From Bacillus sp. EB01 (GTDB taxonomy: Bacteria; Bacillota; Bacilli; Bacillales; Cytobacillaceae), in the NCBI RefSeq assembly GCF_000613125.1, contig NZ_HG964497.1:2930971-2994970 (forward strand): a DNA stretch of 64,000 bases, read 5' to 3'. A model generated the notes under the pieces. That model made no database searches and was not told the origin of the DNA. It saw only the letters and a list, made by a program, of their open reading frames with translations. This document shows, piece after piece, positions 17,823-26,800 of this stretch. The position numbers and the translations under genes are program-made. How positions within the stretch are numbered: position 1 is the first letter of the stretch; each line of letters starts with the position of its first letter.

Positions 17823-18049
17823 AGTCTGATTTCCGCACTATTACTTTGTGCAAAACAGGACTTTGTCATACTGAAGCAAGTGCAAAGATGTGCTTACTTG
17901 CGGGATGGCAGCTAGATTGTGAATATCCCGCCATTCTTAGTGAAAACCTTATTATTAATGGTTTCCCTGCCGCTTGTCTATACTATACTGCGAATAGCGT
18001 GCAAAAAGTAGACCAAATATCGCCCGGTTTATTTGTGCAAAATCAGACT
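17823..18049. promoter_or_regulatory. four-copy GTGCAAAA(N)AGACT motif upstream of PRD regulator
   Basis: Direct copies are GTGCAAAACAGGACT (17848), GTGCAAAAAGTAGAC (17999) and GTGCAAAATCAGACT (18035). An inverted copy AGTCTGATTTCCGCAC is at 17823. A shorter GTGCAAAG occurs near 17880. The cluster fills the gap between the regulator operon and the divergent NUDIX gene. I infer operators for the adjacent PRD regulator; nothing else here has a comparable repeated motif. Confidence 0.55.
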
Positions 18050-18184
18050 CTTTAATTTAAGATGATTGTTTTCGGTATAAGGAGAAGCAGCGAAGATTCT
18101 CTTCAAAGGAAGACCCCTATTTGACCTGTCTAAAACTCGCAAAAATGTTATTATAATAAATATATTTTAGAAACGGAGGACCCC

Positions 18185-18583
18185 ATGAAGAAAACTGTAA
18201 AAGTAGTAGCGGCTATCATTGAAAATGAACAAAACGAGATTCTGTGTGCACTTCGGTCTCCAGAAATGTCGATTCCGAATATGTGGGAGTTTCCAGGCGG
18301 GAAAGTAGAGCCGGATGAGGATATATTTACTGCACTTACGAGGGAGATTAAAGAGGAACTGCATTGCGAGGTTAAACCTTCAGATATACATAACGACATC
18401 ATCCAAGAATATGAAACATTCATCATTAATTTGATTGCGATTAAATGCAAGATCGTTAGCGGTACGCCAATCCCTACTGAGCATTCAAAACTAATCTGGC
18501 TAAAACGCGAAAACCTGAACTCCCTAGTATGGGCACCGGCAGACATTCCAGCAGTCGAAAAGTTGATAAACGAAAAAGTATAG
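18185..18583 (+). CDS. NUDIX hydrolase (MutT-like)
   Basis: The 132-residue protein has a complete Nudix box (GX5EX7REUXEEXGU pattern) starting at GGKVEPDED near residue 39 and ending REIKEELHC. It is preceded by MWEFPGG, as in MutT-type (d)NTP pyrophosphatases that remove oxidised or modified nucleotides. The start follows CGGAGG. It is convergent with the large helicase gene, and its last codons form one arm of a terminator shared with it. That juxtaposition and my recollection of NUDIX genes beside such helicases suggest a functional pair, but this is inference. Confidence 0.88.
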   Translation: MKKTVKVVAAIIENEQNEILCALRSPEMSIPNMWEFPGGKVEPDEDIFTALTREIKEELHCEVKPSDIHNDIIQEYETFIINLIAIKCKIVSGTPIPTEHSKLIWLKRENLNSLVWAPADIPAVEKLINEKV

Positions 18584-18607
18584 TCCAGGTGACTATACTT
18601 TTTTCGT
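18570..18607. terminator. bidirectional terminator overlapping both 3' coding ends
   Basis: ACGAAAAAGTATAGTC and GACTATACTTTTTTCGT pair almost perfectly around a five-base loop CAGGT. The left arm encodes the last codons (EKV-stop) of the NUDIX gene and the right arm those of the helicase (KKV-stop). A- and T-runs on both sides make it work in both directions. Confidence 0.9.
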
Positions 18608-21403
18608 AAATTCAATGAATAGATTGTATGGAAGCTCATGTTCAAGTTCCATTTGGACCGTGATTGGTTTGTTGCCTTCAAAGCTGGTCGTGTTGCCTTT
18701 ACCAATATAAATAAACGGTTCATTCTTGCCATCGATAACTTTGTATTTCCTGATAAACAAGTGCAGATGTATTCCCCTGGCCCTGTTGTAGATGATATTT
18801 TGTCCAGTATTTGTATGCTGAGAAGTTGTATGAGGCGTTTGCCATTGGAAATGCCGTGTGTCGATTATTTCATCCTTATAGGCAAGCTTTTCCTCAACGT
18901 CTGCGTCCTTATGCAAATCAATATACAAGAAGTAGTCATTTCCATGGGTAAGCAGGCCTGATCCTCTAAATGAACTATGGATTTTTCTAAAATTGGACAG
19001 CAAGGCTGCATCATTCATTTTATACTGTTCGTACAATTTGAAATGCGGTACACCATAGTACTCGTTCTTGAATTCTTTTTCATACCGGAAAATGCCATAC
19101 ATCACAATGTCTTCTAAATACTTCCTGTACTCCTCATTTCGGAGAACTTTTTCAAAAACGGGTGTCCGCACTAAAATTCCATCCTGCAAATCAAACAGCT
19201 TCAAATTCCGGCTCAATTCCCCACTGTCGTAAAAGTCCTGATTCAAGGTTTGCAGCGCATGAAGAACACTATCATCATCGACAAACTGGATCCACTTCAA
19301 GATTTCATTCTTTGCCACCGCGGACGAGATATGGTCATGGTCAAGCAGATACTTGATCACAACAAACTCATACACCCGCTTTAGCGGTAATTTACCTGAA
19401 AGTTCCTTTAGTGCTTTTTCAAAAACATCGTCGCTCAATAACGCTTTCAACCGCTCCGTCTTCTCCACTTTAGCGACAAACTGCAAATACGTTTTCTCTT
19501 TGTCGATGAACTTCACCGGGTCGGGTGCCCCGTCATATTTCAGATAATCCAATAAGAAGTAGGGAATTCGTCCCTGGTTAAGCTTTTTAAACTCAAAGTA
19601 CTCTTCCTTCAGATACTTCATTGAATTAAAGTTTTCCTGATCAATCTGCTCGAGGATTCGTTCCTGGGAGATCTTGTCCATTTGGATATGAGTACAGCCG
19701 GGAATATTCGCAAAACCCGTTGCTATTGCCACCTTCAGGCTTTCCTTGTCATAATAGCGGCTGCCATTAAGCGCCAGGGCAATCAAGAATGTTTTATTAT
19801 GATTCCCGATGAAATCGAGCACCGTCAGGAAGCTCTTGTTAGCATACTTACGTAAACCGCGCCCAAGCTGCTGGATAAAAATAATCGGTGAGTTGGTCGG
19901 CCTTAACATAAGAACTGTGTTCACCGAAGGAATGTCCACACCTTCGTTAAAAATATCGACTGTAAAAATAAACTCCAGTTCATCCTGGTCATTTTCCAAA
20001 CGGTTAATGGTTCGTTCACGAATGTCAGCGGAGTCTCCTCCAGTCAGGCATGCACTCTTATAGCCTCTGTGGTTAAACTCTGCAGCCATGTACTCGGCAT
20101 GCTCGATACTCGCACAAAAGCCAAGACACTTGCGCTTATCTCCATCGTGTCCGTAGAATTCCATCTTCTCTATGATAAAATCTACCCGCTCATTCACCTT
20201 GAGGCGCTTTGTCACTTCGGCAATGTCATCAATCGAAACATCGCTTAAATCAATTCCCTCTATATCGGTAATACCAAAGTAGTGGAACGGAATAACCAGC
20301 TCATCATCCAGCGCCTCGTGCAGCCGTACCTCAAGTGCGACATTATTATCAAAAAGGTCAAACACATTGTACCCGTCGCTCCGTTCCGGTGTCGCAGTCA
20401 TCCCAAGTGTGAACTTCGGAGTAAAATAGTTCAAAACATCTTGATAGGTTGGACTGGTTGCATGGTGAGCTTCATCAATGATAAGGTAATCAAACTCACT
20501 CTGTTTAAACTCTTGGTAGGTCTTTGACAGAGTTTGAATTGTTGCAAACACAAAATCCGCATTCTTCTCTTTATGATTTCCTGTCAACAAACCAAATGTA
20601 AGGTTTTCATTCGGTAGCAGCTTTTCAAACGTTTCCTTCGCTTTTCTGAGAATCTCTTCCCTATGTACAACAAAAATCAGCCTCTTGGGCCGAAAGCTTT
20701 TCACATCAAACGCGGACATATACGTTTTCCCTGTTCCTGTTGCAGCAATTACAAGCGCCTTCTTTTCCCCAAACCCACGGAGTCGGGCAAGATTATCAAT
20801 CGCACGCCGCTGCATCCGGTTCGGAGTGATATATTCCGGTTTTTCAAAAATTAATCGCTGCTGGGATTGGGCTCCCTTTAGAGTCTTTAAGAATTCCTCG
20901 TATTCCGCAATCAGCTTTTCGTCTGCAACTTGGGACCTTTCCCATAGAGCATCATACTCTTTCAAGACCTCTTTTATAAAAAAAGCATCGCTCTTTGAAA
21001 TGACCTCCACGTTCCATTCAACATTACTTTTCAGCGCGCTCTGCGTAATATTGGATGAACCGATGATGACTTTATATGAATCTATATATTCAAAAATATA
21101 AGCCTTCGTATGGAAGCCGATCTCCTTATCAGTCACAAACACCTTTAAATCCACGTTGCTAAACTCTCTAATTTTCTCCAATGCTTTCGCATCTGTAAAA
21201 TTAAGATACGTAGAAGTAATAATCTTTCCAGTAATACCTTTTTTCTCTGCCTCACGCAGCGGATCAAGCAACAGCTGAAGTCCGCTGAAGTTAATAAAGG
21301 CAACACTAAAATAAAATCTCTTGCACTCATTCATTGAATCTACCAATTCCTGAAGCAAATTCCCTTTATCCGAATTAACAATCAACCGCTTTTCAACCTG
21401 CAT
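18593..21403 (-). CDS. PLD-nuclease/SF2 helicase with DUF3427 C-terminal domain
   Basis: The 936-residue protein has three parts. Residues about 1-165 are a phospholipase D-like domain with one HxK motif, HTKAYIFEYI followed by GSSNIT. Residues about 190-590 are a superfamily 2 helicase: Walker A AATGTGKT, DEAH box LIIDEAHH, motif III GMTATP and motif VI QQLGRGLRK. Residues about 600-936 fit DUF3427. PLD plus SF2 helicase suggests translocation on nucleic acid coupled to cleavage, as in repair or phage restriction enzymes. No methyltransferase is nearby. It is monocistronic and convergent with the NUDIX gene. Confidence 0.88.
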   Translation of the reverse strand: MQVEKRLIVNSDKGNLLQELVDSMNECKRFYFSVAFINFSGLQLLLDPLREAEKKGITGKIITSTYLNFTDAKALEKIREFSNVDLKVFVTDKEIGFHTKAYIFEYIDSYKVIIGSSNITQSALKSNVEWNVEVISKSDAFFIKEVLKEYDALWERSQVADEKLIAEYEEFLKTLKGAQSQQRLIFEKPEYITPNRMQRRAIDNLARLRGFGEKKALVIAATGTGKTYMSAFDVKSFRPKRLIFVVHREEILRKAKETFEKLLPNENLTFGLLTGNHKEKNADFVFATIQTLSKTYQEFKQSEFDYLIIDEAHHATSPTYQDVLNYFTPKFTLGMTATPERSDGYNVFDLFDNNVALEVRLHEALDDELVIPFHYFGITDIEGIDLSDVSIDDIAEVTKRLKVNERVDFIIEKMEFYGHDGDKRKCLGFCASIEHAEYMAAEFNHRGYKSACLTGGDSADIRERTINRLENDQDELEFIFTVDIFNEGVDIPSVNTVLMLRPTNSPIIFIQQLGRGLRKYANKSFLTVLDFIGNHNKTFLIALALNGSRYYDKESLKVAIATGFANIPGCTHIQMDKISQERILEQIDQENFNSMKYLKEEYFEFKKLNQGRIPYFLLDYLKYDGAPDPVKFIDKEKTYLQFVAKVEKTERLKALLSDDVFEKALKELSGKLPLKRVYEFVVIKYLLDHDHISSAVAKNEILKWIQFVDDDSVLHALQTLNQDFYDSGELSRNLKLFDLQDGILVRTPVFEKVLRNEEYRKYLEDIVMYGIFRYEKEFKNEYYGVPHFKLYEQYKMNDAALLSNFRKIHSSFRGSGLLTHGNDYFLYIDLHKDADVEEKLAYKDEIIDTRHFQWQTPHTTSQHTNTGQNIIYNRARGIHLHLFIRKYKVIDGKNEPFIYIGKGNTTSFEGNKPITVQMELEHELPYNLFIEFTKKV

Positions 21404-21516
21404 GATTACCCCTGTCGAAATTTCATTGTTGCTAAAATTTTACTATACTATTAGAGAAGAAGGAAGATCTTAGCTCCTTTCCTAAAAAAAGCTAGAATGA
21501 AAATAAGGAGGGACAT

Positions 21517-22239
21517 ATGAATAGAAAGTTCGCTATATCAGATATTCACGGCCAGTTTGAACCTTTGAAAGCCTTGTTGGCCGAGGCAAAATTCAATCCG
21601 GAACAGGATACGCTTGTTGTTGTCGGTGATATGATTGACCGGGGCCCGCAATCAGCGAAGGTCGTCCGTTTCTTAAAGAGGATGCAGGAACAGCATCCGG
21701 AAAACATTTTTGTTACACTCGGAAATCATGAAATTATGATGCGGCGCTATGCCTTTGAGGGGAAAAGCCATATGTGGCTGTATCATGGGGGAACTGAAGT
21801 AATTAAAGAGTTAAATACAGAGTTTGTAACAATAACGGAACGGAACGAGCACCTAGTCTGGCTTGCCAACCTCCCCCTCTATGTTAAGGATGAAGAACAT
21901 TTCTTTACCCATGCTGGGATCGATTCGTTCGAACCACTCACAAACCAAAAAGAAGATGTAACCTTCATGCAACTAAGGCAGTTGTACCTTCAGCCGGCAA
22001 ACCCCATGACAAAACGGATTGGCAACAGAAAAATTGTCCACGGACACACGCCTTATCCGTTTGTGTATCAAACAGAAAGGTTTGTATCATGCGATACGGG
22101 AGCAAGCATCTTTAAAGAAGGAAAACTTTCCCTAGCCGACTTGACGAACAATGTTTATTTCTCCTGTGAAACAGAAACACTTCACATCACAAAACAGGGC
22201 ATCCGGTTGCTTACAGAATTAGAAAGACTAAAAGGGTAG
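21517..22239 (+). CDS. PPP-family metallophosphatase (PrpE/ApaH-like)
   Basis: The 240-residue enzyme shows the PPP-family metal and phosphate motifs in order: SDIHGQ (residues 8-13), VGDMIDRGPQ near 36, LGNHEIMM near 67, and His residues in FTHAGID and VHGHTP. Members dephosphorylate Ser/Thr-phosphoproteins or hydrolyse Ap4A; the length is close to B. subtilis PrpE and to cytoplasmic protein phosphatases. The start follows AAGGAGGGAC. It is monocistronic, ending in a strong hairpin. Confidence 0.85.
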   Translation: MNRKFAISDIHGQFEPLKALLAEAKFNPEQDTLVVVGDMIDRGPQSAKVVRFLKRMQEQHPENIFVTLGNHEIMMRRYAFEGKSHMWLYHGGTEVIKELNTEFVTITERNEHLVWLANLPLYVKDEEHFFTHAGIDSFEPLTNQKEDVTFMQLRQLYLQPANPMTKRIGNRKIVHGHTPYPFVYQTERFVSCDTGASIFKEGKLSLADLTNNVYFSCETETLHITKQGIRLLTELERLKG

Positions 22240-22241
22240 AG

Positions 22242-22299
22242 AAAGCCTGTCATAGCCCGAAAATTTTCTGTTCTACAAACGCGGGTCGTGACAGGCTTA
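22242..22299. terminator. GCCTGTCAT/GTGACAGGC hairpin between convergent genes
   Basis: AAAGCCTGTCAT-AGCCCG pairs with CGGGTCGTGACAGGCTT across a 22-base loop. It begins two bases after the phosphatase stop and touches the end of the convergent small gene. It belongs to the GTGACAGGC repeat family. Confidence 0.7.
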
Positions 22300-22524
22300 A
22301 ACAAATTCGATTTTGAACTGGGAGTCTTTTGTATAATCAAGTGCCTCCTGAATGATTTTTTGCTTCAACTCGCTGTCAATTGTCTCTTTTTCATGCGGAG
22401 GTTCCCAATTTTTCATCGTGTCGGTATAAGCAGCGAAACCATTCACTAGCAGCTCTCCCTGCACTTTCACCACTTTATTGTCTACTTCTATTAATATATA
22501 AGAAGATGTACCTGTTATTTTCAC
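22297..22524 (-). CDS. small immunity-like protein (Imm74-type)
   Basis: The 75-residue soluble product begins MKITGTSSYILIEVDNKVVK, continues with a GELLVNGFAAY strand and contains NWEPPHEKETID near residue 39. I recall this pattern from the Imm74 family of polymorphic-toxin immunity proteins, but I cannot run a profile search. No toxin gene or WXG/LXG carrier is visible nearby, so it would be an orphan immunity gene. The start has a weak AAGTGAAA site, which lowers certainty that translation is strong. It is convergent with the phosphatase gene. Confidence 0.6.
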   Translation of the reverse strand: MKITGTSSYILIEVDNKVVKVQGELLVNGFAAYTDTMKNWEPPHEKETIDSELKQKIIQEALDYTKDSQFKIEFV

Positions 22525-22552
22525 TTGGTTTCCTCACTCATCTGTTTAGTTA

Positions 22553-22882
22553 CTAGTGACTTTTCGTGCTAGCATGGTAAATTAGCTATGTCACTAATAG
22601 CAATTTTTCACTATTTTTCCTCCAGTGATGTAGTAAGAGTCTGGCCCGGGTCATTAGAGTGCATAGTCATGCTCATGTACCTAACTAGTGACTGTTGGTG
22701 ATAACATGGTTAACTAGCTATGCCGCTGATAGTAACTTTTCACTATTTTTCAAGCGGCAATATAGTAAGGGTCTGGCCCGGGTCATTAGGGTGCATAGTC
22801 ATGCTCACGTACCCTGACTAGTGACTGTCTTGATTACATGGTTAATTAGCAACACTTCTAATGGGTTTTCCGTTATTTGCTA
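22553..22882. repeat. 132-bp tandem repeat, 2.5 copies, with covarying stem-loops
   Basis: Copies begin with CTAGTGAC at 22553, 22685 and 22818 (periods 132 and 133). Each contains a long stem-loop. Copy 1 pairs CTATGTCACT (22586) with AGTGATGTAG (22624). Copy 2 pairs GCCGCT (22722) with AGCGGC (22753). Copy 3 pairs TAGCAA (22847) with TTGCTA (22877). Base changes between copies 1 and 2 keep pairing. An inner stem is also kept (ATAGT/ACTAT in copy 2, AATGG/CCGTT in copy 3). Confidence 0.75.
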
Positions 22883-23016
22883 CCATTAAATTTGATTTTC
22901 AAGGAAAGCAAAAGAAAATCGGAGTATTCCTCTCGCAAAAAATTCCGGGCAAGGTGATCATTCAATTGCTTTCCGTTCTTCTAGTCGGAATTGGATTTCG
23001 GATGTTTTTTTACTAG
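22861..23016 (+). CDS. possible small membrane protein or gene remnant
   Basis: A 51-codon frame starts at ATG 22861 and ends with TAG at 23014. It encodes a basic N-terminal half and a hydrophobic C-terminal segment (VIIQLLSVLLVGIGFRMFFY). No ribosome binding site precedes the ATG, and the start lies in the loop of the third stem-loop of the tandem repeat. It is followed by a good terminator, which argues that something here is transcribed. It could equally be the C-terminal remnant of a larger membrane protein. Confidence 0.35.
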   Translation: MGFPLFATIKFDFQGKQKKIGVFLSQKIPGKVIIQLLSVLLVGIGFRMFFY

Positions 23017-23056
23017 GAATCTAGTTGCCAAATCCTGCTCACTTAAAACAATAGAC

Positions 23057-23084
23057 GAAAACGGGAGGGCTACTCCCGTTTTTC
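23057..23084 (+). terminator. rho-independent terminator
   Basis: AAAACGGGAG pairs with CTCCCGTTTT around a four- to five-base loop, followed by TTTCTTTT. It would end a plus-strand transcript running through the 132-bp repeats and the 51-codon frame. Confidence 0.8.
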
Positions 23085-23177
23085 TTTTATAACCGCCTGA
23101 ATCTATAGGTTATTTTCCAGTTTAACCCACCAAGGAGCCCAAGTTAAAGGGCAGTGCAGCATCCTCAATTTCAATTT

Positions 23178-23303
23178 GTCCTGTTTCTTTAAAAATCTGT
23201 CCTGAATCCATCGAAATCTGCCCTGAAAAGTTTAAAATGTGTCCTGTATTTTTTGGGAAATGTCCTATAAACTTGGGAAATTGTCCTGAACCACCCAAAA
23301 CAC
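23178..23303. repeat. array of six 21-bp units, core GTCCTG
   Basis: The core occurs at 23178, 23199, 23220, 23241, 23262 and 23283, exactly 21 bases apart each time (variants GCCCTG at the third and GTCCTA at the fifth). Between cores the units are A/T-rich (consensus GTCCTGAA followed by A/T-rich sequence). It lies between the terminator at 23084 and the end of rbsB. Confidence 0.8.
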
Positions 23304-23346
23304 GTTCTAATCGACGTCACCATATTCCTATAATCAACCCTACACA

Positions 23347-23393
23347 AAGGGACGGCCCTCCATTTCCATTAAAAAGTGGAGTACCGTCCCTAT
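23347..23393 (-). terminator. GGGACGG-type hairpin downstream of rbs operon
   Basis: AAGGGACGGCCCTCCA pairs with TGGAGTACCGTCCCT. It ends three bases before the rbsB stop, so it is the likely terminator of rbsRKDACB. The arms identify it as a member of the dispersed hairpin family. Confidence 0.7.
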
Positions 23394-23396
23394 TTA

Positions 23397-24314
23397 CTAT
23401 TCTTTTACAACTAGCTTCAGCGGTGCCGGAATGTTTTCCTCCACCTTCTTACCTTGAATTACATCAATACCGGCTTCGACAGCAAGTTTTCCGATCAGCT
23501 CTGGCTGCTGGGCAACCGTGGCTTCCATTTTCCCCGCTTTAATCGCATTTAGCGCATCATCATTTCCGTCAAAGCCAAGGACCATGATGTCTTTCCCTGA
23601 GCTGCTTATCGCTTCAATAGCGCCAAGTGCCATCTCATCATTATGCGCGAAGACTGCTTGGATATCAGGGTTTGCCTGAAGCAGGTTTTCCATTACGGTT
23701 AACCCCTTGGTACGGTCGAAATCAGCCGATTGTTTTGCGACAATATCTAACTTCTCATCGGCAATATTATGGAACCCTTTCCCTCTTTCACGGGTTGCGG
23801 AGGCACCTGGTACACCTTCAAGCTCTGCTACCTTGGCATTTTCTCCGAGTTTCTCGACAATATATTCGGCTGCCATTTCGCCGCCTTTAATGTTATCGGA
23901 TGCAACCAGCGTTTCAACCTTTCCTTTTTCTGCGGAACGGTCTAGAGTAACAACAGGGATTCCAATTGTATTCGCCGATTCGACAGCGGTTGAAATGGCT
24001 GCGGAATCGGTTGGGTTGATGAGAAGAAGATCGACACCCTGCTGGATTAAGTCTTCAACATCGTTAATTTGTTTTGCTGAGTCATTTTGGGCATCGACAA
24101 TCTTTACTTCCACGCCGAGTGCCTTTGCCTCTTTTTCAACACCATTTTTCAAGGAAACAAAGAACGGGTTATTTAAGGTGGAAACAGAAAGTCCAATCTT
24201 CAAATCCTTTATATCATCCTTTTTTGCAGGCTTAGCCCATTCAGGCGGCTGCATCGAACATGCTCCTAAAAGCAAGACTGACATTGATATGATAAGTAAG
24301 GCCAATTTTTTCAT
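23397..24314 (-). CDS. rbsB: ribose ABC transporter substrate-binding lipoprotein
   Basis: The 305-residue periplasmic-binding-protein-fold lipoprotein has a signal peptide with lipobox LLGAC near residue 19. Sugar-binding landmarks include STLNNPFFVSLKNG, INPTDS, TLDRSAE and VLGFDGNDDAL. It captures D-ribose outside the membrane and delivers it to RbsC. It is the last gene of the operon, 20 bases after rbsC, with a hairpin terminator close behind. Confidence 0.93.
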   Translation of the reverse strand: MKKLALLIISMSVLLLGACSMQPPEWAKPAKKDDIKDLKIGLSVSTLNNPFFVSLKNGVEKEAKALGVEVKIVDAQNDSAKQINDVEDLIQQGVDLLLINPTDSAAISTAVESANTIGIPVVTLDRSAEKGKVETLVASDNIKGGEMAAEYIVEKLGENAKVAELEGVPGASATRERGKGFHNIADEKLDIVAKQSADFDRTKGLTVMENLLQANPDIQAVFAHNDEMALGAIEAISSSGKDIMVLGFDGNDDALNAIKAGKMEATVAQQPELIGKLAVEAGIDVIQGKKVEENIPAPLKLVVKE

Positions 24315-24334
24315 AAAAATTCCGCTCCTTATGC

Positions 24335-25300
24335 TTATTTCTTTCGGTCAAGTAATACAGCAATGGCAATAACAATCCCTTTTACGACCATTTGATAGAA
24401 TGAAGAAACGCCGAGAAGGTTCAAGCCATTATTTAAAATCCCAATGATCAGCGCACCAATCAGTGTTCCAACAATACGTCCCTTCCCGCCGGATAGGCTT
24501 GTACCGCCCAATACTACCGCTGCAATGGCATCCAGTTCGTAGGAAGTACCTGCTGTTGGCTGGGCAGAATTCAATCGGGATGTCAAAATCGCACCTGCCA
24601 GGGCAGCCATTAAACCAGACAGAGCGTAAATCATTACCTTCACATTTGGAACCTTAATCCCGGAAATGAGCGCCGCTTTTTCATTCCCGCCAATAGCATA
24701 GGTTTTCCTACCAAATGGCGTTTTGTGAAGAAGAATATATAACAGTACAAACGTAACAATCATCGTAATAGCAGGAACAGGTATTCCAAGGAAATAGCCT
24801 CGGCCAAATAGTTGGAACAAGATATTATCTCCGAGTCCGGTAATTGGATTACCGTCTTTATAGACAAGTGTCAATCCTCTGAAGATCGTCATTGTTGCCA
24901 GAGTGGCAATGAACGGAGCCATTTTGCCTTTTGTAATCAGCAGGCCATTCACAGTCCCCATGACAGCGCCAAGAATACAGCCGATCACGATTGCGAAAAT
25001 AGGGTCGATACCAGAAACAATCATCCCAGCCGTTAACGCACTTGATAATGCCAGAATCGCACCGACAGATAAATCAATTCCCCCTGTTAAAATAACAAAC
25101 GTCATCCCAAATGCAATCAGGGCATTAATAGCCACCTGGCGCAGCAAGTTTAATATATTCAAAGGTTCAAGAAAACTAGGGTTGAGTACAGAAACGATTG
25201 CAATCAGAATGATAAGTCCTAGCAGCGGCCCAAGTTTTTGGGTTACCGTATTAACATAGTTCCCTTTTGCGTTTTTTACTGGTAAATTGGTTGCATTCAT
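24335..25300 (-). CDS. rbsC: ribose ABC transporter permease
   Basis: The 321-residue permease has eight to ten membrane segments and the family motifs TGGIDLSVGAILALSSAL near residue 70 and GGTSLSGGKGRIVGTLIGAL near 265. A homodimer forms the ribose channel powered by RbsA. The gene is separated by one base from the rbsA stop and lies in the usual B. subtilis gene order. Confidence 0.95.
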   Translation of the reverse strand: MNATNLPVKNAKGNYVNTVTQKLGPLLGLIILIAIVSVLNPSFLEPLNILNLLRQVAINALIAFGMTFVILTGGIDLSVGAILALSSALTAGMIVSGIDPIFAIVIGCILGAVMGTVNGLLITKGKMAPFIATLATMTIFRGLTLVYKDGNPITGLGDNILFQLFGRGYFLGIPVPAITMIVTFVLLYILLHKTPFGRKTYAIGGNEKAALISGIKVPNVKVMIYALSGLMAALAGAILTSRLNSAQPTAGTSYELDAIAAVVLGGTSLSGGKGRIVGTLIGALIIGILNNGLNLLGVSSFYQMVVKGIVIAIAVLLDRKK

Positions 25301-25301
25301 C

Positions 25302-26783
25302 TCACTGACCTCCTGTTGCCAATGTCATAATAGTTTCCTGAGTAGCTTGATCACGTGTCAATTCTCCACTAATTTTCCCTTCATGAACGACAAGGATCCG
25401 GTCGCTCATTCCCAGCACTTCAGGCAGTTCCGAGGAAACCATAATGATTGCCACGCCCCGGTCTGTCAATTCATTCATCAGCTGATAAATTTCCCGTTTA
25501 GCACCGACGTCCACGCCTCTTGTCGGTTCATCGAGAATCAGCACTTTCGGGCCAATTCCAATCCATTTGGCGATAACGACTTTTTGCTGATTGCCCCCTG
25601 ACAGATTCCCAACTGCAATCTCCCGGGATTCTGTTTTAACGGTCAGGCGTTTGATTAGCAGATCCACAAAATCATTTTCGCTTTTTTCGTTGATAATGCC
25701 TTTCGGTGCAAAACTGAATAAAGAAGGCAGCACAATATTGTCCTTAATCGAAAAATCGAGAATTAAGCCTTCGTCTTTCCGGTCCTCTGTAATAAAACCA
25801 ATCCCGGCTCTTACAGCCCGATCAGCAGATTTAATGACCGTTTTCTTCCCGTTCAGCCAAATTTCACCGCTGTCAAAATTATCAAGCCCAAAGATGGCCC
25901 GCATGATTTCTGTTCTGCCTGCACCCATCAGCCCGGATACGCCAACAATTTCTCCCGACCGAACTGAGAAGCTAACATCTTCAAACCCACCGCGTTTTGT
26001 TAATCCTTTCACTTCCAGGACCACTTCCCCCGGATTGGAAGACCGTTTTGGAAATCGGTCCGTTAATTCCCGGCCGACCATTTTCCTTACTACTTCATCG
26101 AAATTCGTCTCGGAAACTGCTTTTGTATCGACTGTCTTTCCATCCCTCATGACGGTAATCCGGTCACAGATGGCAAAAATCTCTTCCATTCGGTGTGAAA
26201 TATACACAATCGAAACGCCTTCCTTTTTAAGGGAAGAGATAATGTCGAAAAGTTTGCTGATTTCCCTTTCAGTTAAAGCGGCAGTCGGCTCGTCCATGAT
26301 GATGACCTTGGCATCCGTCATCAGTGCCTTGGCGATTTCAATCATCTGCTGTTCACCAACCGAGCAAAGGCCTGCTTCTTTATCCAAAGGAATCGTGACG
26401 TTCAACCGTTCAAACTGCTTCCTTGCGAGGGTTTTCATTTCTTTTGTATTAAGAAGACCAAACGAGGTCTTCAATTCTTTTCCGATAAACAAGTTCTCGA
26501 GCACCGTCATATCAGGCCAAATATTCAGTTCCTGATGGATAAATGTAATTCCGTTTTGCTCAGCTTCTTTCGGGTTTTTAAAATAGGTCTCTTTCCCATC
26601 AATGAGAATCGTACCTGTATCACGTGCATGAAGCCCTGTCAGGACGTTCATCATCGTCGATTTCCCGGCGCCGTTTTCTCCCATCAAAGCGTGAACTTCT
26701 CCATCGAGCATTTCAAAATTCACACCCGTCAAGACTTGATTGGCCCCAAACGCTTTATGAATGTTCTGCATAGTAACTTGCAT
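25302..26783 (-). CDS. rbsA: ribose ABC transporter ATPase
   Basis: This 493-residue protein has two fused ATPase domains. The first carries GENGAGKST near residue 37 and [11 protein letters not shown]; the second carries a degenerate P-loop GLMGAGRTE near 283 with [10 protein letters not shown] and [14 protein letters not shown] degenerate second Walker A is normal for this family. The ATG at 26783 follows AGGGGTG and gives the same length as B. subtilis RbsA; the GTG three codons earlier would bury that site. Confidence 0.95.
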   Translation of the reverse strand: MQVTMQNIHKAFGANQVLTGVNFEMLDGEVHALMGENGAGKSTMMNVLTGLHARDTGTILIDGKETYFKNPKEAEQNGITFIHQELNIWPDMTVLENLFIGKELKTSFGLLNTKEMKTLARKQFERLNVTIPLDKEAGLCSVGEQQMIEIAKALMTDAKVIIMDEPTAALTEREISKLFDIISSLKKEGVSIVYISHRMEEIFAICDRITVMRDGKTVDTKAVSETNFDEVVRKMVGRELTDRFPKRSSNPGEVVLEVKGLTKRGGFEDVSFSVRSGEIVGVSGLMGAGRTEIMRAIFGLDNFDSGEIWLNGKKTVIKSADRAVRAGIGFITEDRKDEGLILDFSIKDNIVLPSLFSFAPKGIINEKSENDFVDLLIKRLTVKTESREIAVGNLSGGNQQKVVIAKWIGIGPKVLILDEPTRGVDVGAKREIYQLMNELTDRGVAIIMVSSELPEVLGMSDRILVVHEGKISGELTRDQATQETIMTLATGGQ

Positions 26784-26800
26784 GTTTTTCACCCCTTTTT

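Noticed and set aside
18121-18157. TTGACC and TATAAT as a NUDIX gene promoter
   Set aside because: The two boxes are 25 bases apart, too far for a SigA promoter; no better -35 element was found.
23178-23303. Possible CRISPR or coding heptad repeat at the 21-bp array
   Set aside because: The conserved core is only 6-8 bases and stops occur in the frames, so neither a CRISPR repeat nor a peptide repeat fits.
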